Shown: positions 61,773 to 64,000 of the stretch, in pieces
Layout: each line of letters starts with the position of its first letter
Position numbering within the stretch: the stretch's first letter is position 1
Origin: Viscum album
Taxonomy: Eukaryota; Streptophyta; Magnoliopsida; Santalales; Viscaceae
Length of the DNA stretch: 64,000 nt
Reading direction: 5' to 3'
Assembly: GCA_963277665.1 (NCBI GenBank)
Contig: OY728142.1
Coordinates: 9,872,001-9,936,000 of the forward strand
Position numbers and translations under genes: made by a program
Notes under the pieces: model-generated
Database searches by the model: none
Told to the model about the DNA's origin: nothing
Seen by the model: only the letters and a program-made list of their open reading frames with translations

Positions 61773-61884
61773 AAAAAGGACAACCCGTAGGACGGGCGAC
61801 AACCCATCGCGTCGGACAAGGATGCAGGAATCGAAACCAAAACTGAAGTGCGAGAGGCCTTTATCACCTACCACTGGCCAACAG
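61773..61884 (-). mobile_element. tRNA-derived SINE (copy 3)
   Basis: On the minus strand: A box TGGCCAGTGGTAGG (61880-61867), B box GGTTTCGATTCC (61838-61827) 42 bp later, a tail with GACGCGATGGGTTGTCGCCC (61813-61794), and an end GGGTTGTCCTTTTTCT (61787-61772). Most complete of the three copies and rich in CpG compared with its surroundings. It is antisense to A3 and in the same place as in A1 and A2. Confidence 0.85.
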
Positions 61885-62572
61885 GTAGTCCCTAGTTTGT
61901 AGAAACTACTTTTATTTTATTATACGGTATGATACATGAAGTATAAGTCCATTTTAGGAAACATGTACGATTAATCTCACCATAGATGGACTTATGTATA
62001 TTTAATAAAATGTGTTAAAAATTTTGTGATAGAGAGAGATTGAATGACCTATCATTCTATTGGATGATCTTATAACACTTCAAGAATGATAAATTCAAAT
62101 TCATTTCATTAAATAAGATATGAAGTGTAAATTTTTCCTGAAATGATAAACAATGATATTACACTAAAACCAAGTAAGTATTTCTCCTTATGGAAAATTT
62201 CACCAACTTTAGGGAAATGTTCTTGAAAACAAAAAATGTTGTCCTAGTACCCTCATATCTGATGAATCAGATGGTACCTTAGATCATCAAAAATTTATGG
62301 ATTTGTGATTGTTGAATTTTTCATATCCATGTTCTCTACCACTCTCCATCAAATCTGGATGGTTGGATTTCTCTTCCATATCCATTTTTTCACCTATATT
62401 CGCCTATGTGGAAACCCAGTGATGCGTTAATTTGGGTAGAAATTACATTTCATACTTTAGGTTTTAAAATTACGTTTTAGTATTCTATTTTATGATGTGG
62501 GTTTCTATGAAATAAACTCTCAAGTAGTAAAATATTTATAACCCCGATGAATTTAGAGGGAAAACTTCATTT
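61885..62572 (+). other. A3 interior between SINE and 3' LTR
   Basis: AT-rich, no gene. An open minus frame (61874-61674) overlaps the SINE and only mirrors its sequence. Confidence 0.45.
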
Positions 62573-62586
62573 AAAGGGGGGTAAAA
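62573..62586 (+). other. Polypurine tract of A3
   Basis: AAAGGGGGGTAAAA directly before the LTR start at 62587. Confidence 0.75.
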
Positions 62587-64000
62587 TGTGACAGGCCAAA
62601 ATTTTATGAGAAAGATTATTTTTAATTTTATTAACATCTTGTGTTATACTCTACACCAATATTAGATTTAAATATACGTAACACATTATTATCTTGTAGT
62701 ATACGCAACACTATTTGGGGCTTGTCTTGCACGCAAGAGTGACCTTCCTCAATAGCGTGTGCTATATGCAATTCCGAGCTTCACTAAACAACGATATATT
62801 GTTATAATAATATTATAAACTAGACGATATGAATAGTATTAACCAAATTTTGAATTTTATAACATTATCATTCATATTACACTTATTCTAGAACATGGTA
62901 TGAAATAAAACTAATTTTTCGGATAAATGAAATATTTTTCAAAAATTGCAGTTTTGTTACCTTTTGATGGTGCACCAATTTTAAATTTAATTTTTGACAA
63001 GTTTATAAGTTCAATTTGAAAAATTAAACATCTTTTATTTAATTAGGACATATGAATTTACATTGGATAAATTTTTGACATTATTCGGATAACCTTTATA
63101 TTTTGATGAATAGTAAAAAATGCTAAATTTTAATTAAAAACAACTTTCTTCATCGATATAAATTATATGGTTAAATTATAATATTTATTGATTTAAATTT
63201 ATAAATTGAATATATTTTTACCATTTAATATAATTTATGTAATTATCCTTAATTTTACATTGAATTCATAGGTAAAGTCATTTCGATCTTTCAAAATGTT
63301 TTATCTTTTAAGAACTGTATTCTCAACAGCAGAATTAATTTTAAATTAAATAATGCTACTTCTCTGTATTGAATTTGGAAAAATGGAATTCATATTTGGA
63401 ATCAGTAGGTCCAAATTATATTAATAGGCTACTTTTTATTTTTAGGGATTATGAATAGTAACTACGGTATATTTTATTTACCATAGTTAAAGGTAAATCG
63501 AGTAATTAATGGTAAATATAATATTATAAAATTTCCCTAACACTTTTATTAATATAATTTGATGATTATATTTTTCCCTAAATCATACTTTGGTCGAAAT
63601 GGAATCTATTGGAACCCACTTAGATGTGATTAAGACATTTAATTTTTTTATTTAAAGAACGTGAAATAGGTATCACTCAAACTTTAATAATTAAAGTATT
63701 ATTAATATAAGGTTATAAACAATATAAATTCGATTATAAATACTAATTTTAAAGATAAAATGTTTTTATTTTTTATGGTAATTTATTTTTCATTTTTAAT
63801 AAATATTTCATTACTTAAATAGATTATACATTAATGATGCAGAAATTATTTGTTTAGTGAGAAATAAATAATATAGTATTTATTCAACTAATAATACCCA
63901 TAAAAGGAACAAAAACCTGACCAAAACTTATTGGTCTTTTATATATAAACCATAAAAATCCAATGGTAGAATGGTGGACTCTTTTGATCCTTATAAAAGA
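62587..64000 (+). repeat. 3' LTR of A3, first 1.4 kb
   Basis: It starts TGTGACAGGCCAAAATTTTA, aligned with TGTAACACCCCGAGATTTTA of A1. It continues with CATCTTGTGTTATACTC (A1: CATTAATGTCTTGTGTTGTACGC) and then the CpG-bearing patch CTTGCACGCAAGAGTGACC (62727). It ends at the window edge just at its TATA box. Confidence 0.85.
63988..64000 (+). promoter_or_regulatory. TATA box of A3 3' LTR (at window edge)
   Basis: TCCTTATAAAAGA is the start of the CTTATAAAAGGGCACC block of the other A LTRs. Confidence 0.6.

Larger units (their letters stand above)
58346..64000 (+). mobile_element. Large-LTR element A3 (plus strand, both ends incomplete)
   Basis: A truncated 5' LTR (58346-59793), PBS, gag with capsid (60052-61130), spacer, antisense SINE (61773-61884), polypurine tract (62573-62586) and the first 1.4 kb of the 3' LTR (62587-64000, cut by the window). 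The interior is 2.8 kb, without pol. Same family and order as A1 and A2. Unlike them it keeps a complete capsid region. Confidence 0.85.

Noticed and set aside
1..64000. Organellar or bacterial origin because of AT richness
   Set aside because: No organellar genes, rRNA or operon structure. LTR elements, CACTA ends and LINEs are nuclear plant features.

Overview
This window looks like nuclear, heterochromatic DNA of a seed plant with a large, repeat-rich genome. It is very AT-rich and poor in CpG. Almost everything recognisable is a nested, decayed transposable element of a plant type: Ty3/gypsy elements with a Met-initiator primer-binding site, CACTA DNA transposons, L1-type LINEs with DUF4283 ORF1 and RNase H-bearing ORF2, and a tRNA-derived SINE. 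I find no convincing host gene, rRNA, functional tRNA or organellar gene. Most coding remnants carry many stops of the kind expected from deamination of methylated cytosine (CGA to TGA, CAA to TAA, TGG to TAG or TGA). I cannot name the species.

Layout. 1-5603: minus-strand large-LTR element A1 (4.2-kb LTR at 1390-5603, PBS, gag-like remnant with two zinc knuckles, and the end of a SINE cut by the window edge). 5604-6888: unassigned. 6889-31170: plus-strand element B (5' LTR 6889-11513, gag-like remnant, truncated 3' LTR 27779-31170). Its gag is split by a 13.9-kb CACTA element (12287-26224). That CACTA holds a 5.1-kb tandem array of ~340-bp units in alternating dimers (12950-18095) and a young 5'-truncated LINE (23501-24731) with an 11-bp target-site duplication. 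About 31180-37380: minus-strand, nearly full-length L1-type LINE. 37381-41230: an LTR fragment, a plus-strand LINE ORF1 fragment and unrecognised sequence.

41231-57748: plus-strand Ty3/gypsy element C with LTR, gag, protease, RT, RNase H and integrase remnants. C is interrupted exactly between RNase H and integrase by a complete minus-strand non-autonomous large-LTR element, A2 (46161-56919: two ~4.2-kb LTRs around a 2.35-kb interior, with a near-perfect 5-bp target duplication). 57749-58345: a CACTA terminus that fuses C's integrase to the truncated LTR of A3. 58346-64000: plus-strand element A3 (LTR end, PBS, gag, SINE, polypurine tract, start of the 3' LTR up to its TATA box).

Nesting gives relative ages. 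C is older than A2, B is older than its CACTA, and the CACTA is older than the LINE, which is the only fairly GC-rich and nearly intact coding stretch. Three features stand out. A SINE sits antisense at the same place in all three A elements. A repeated ~190-200-bp leader module with a CpG-rich core is shared by the A and B LTRs. A higher-order satellite lies inside the CACTA transposon. All coordinates and alignments were made by eye, so element ends are exact only where terminal motifs are cited.
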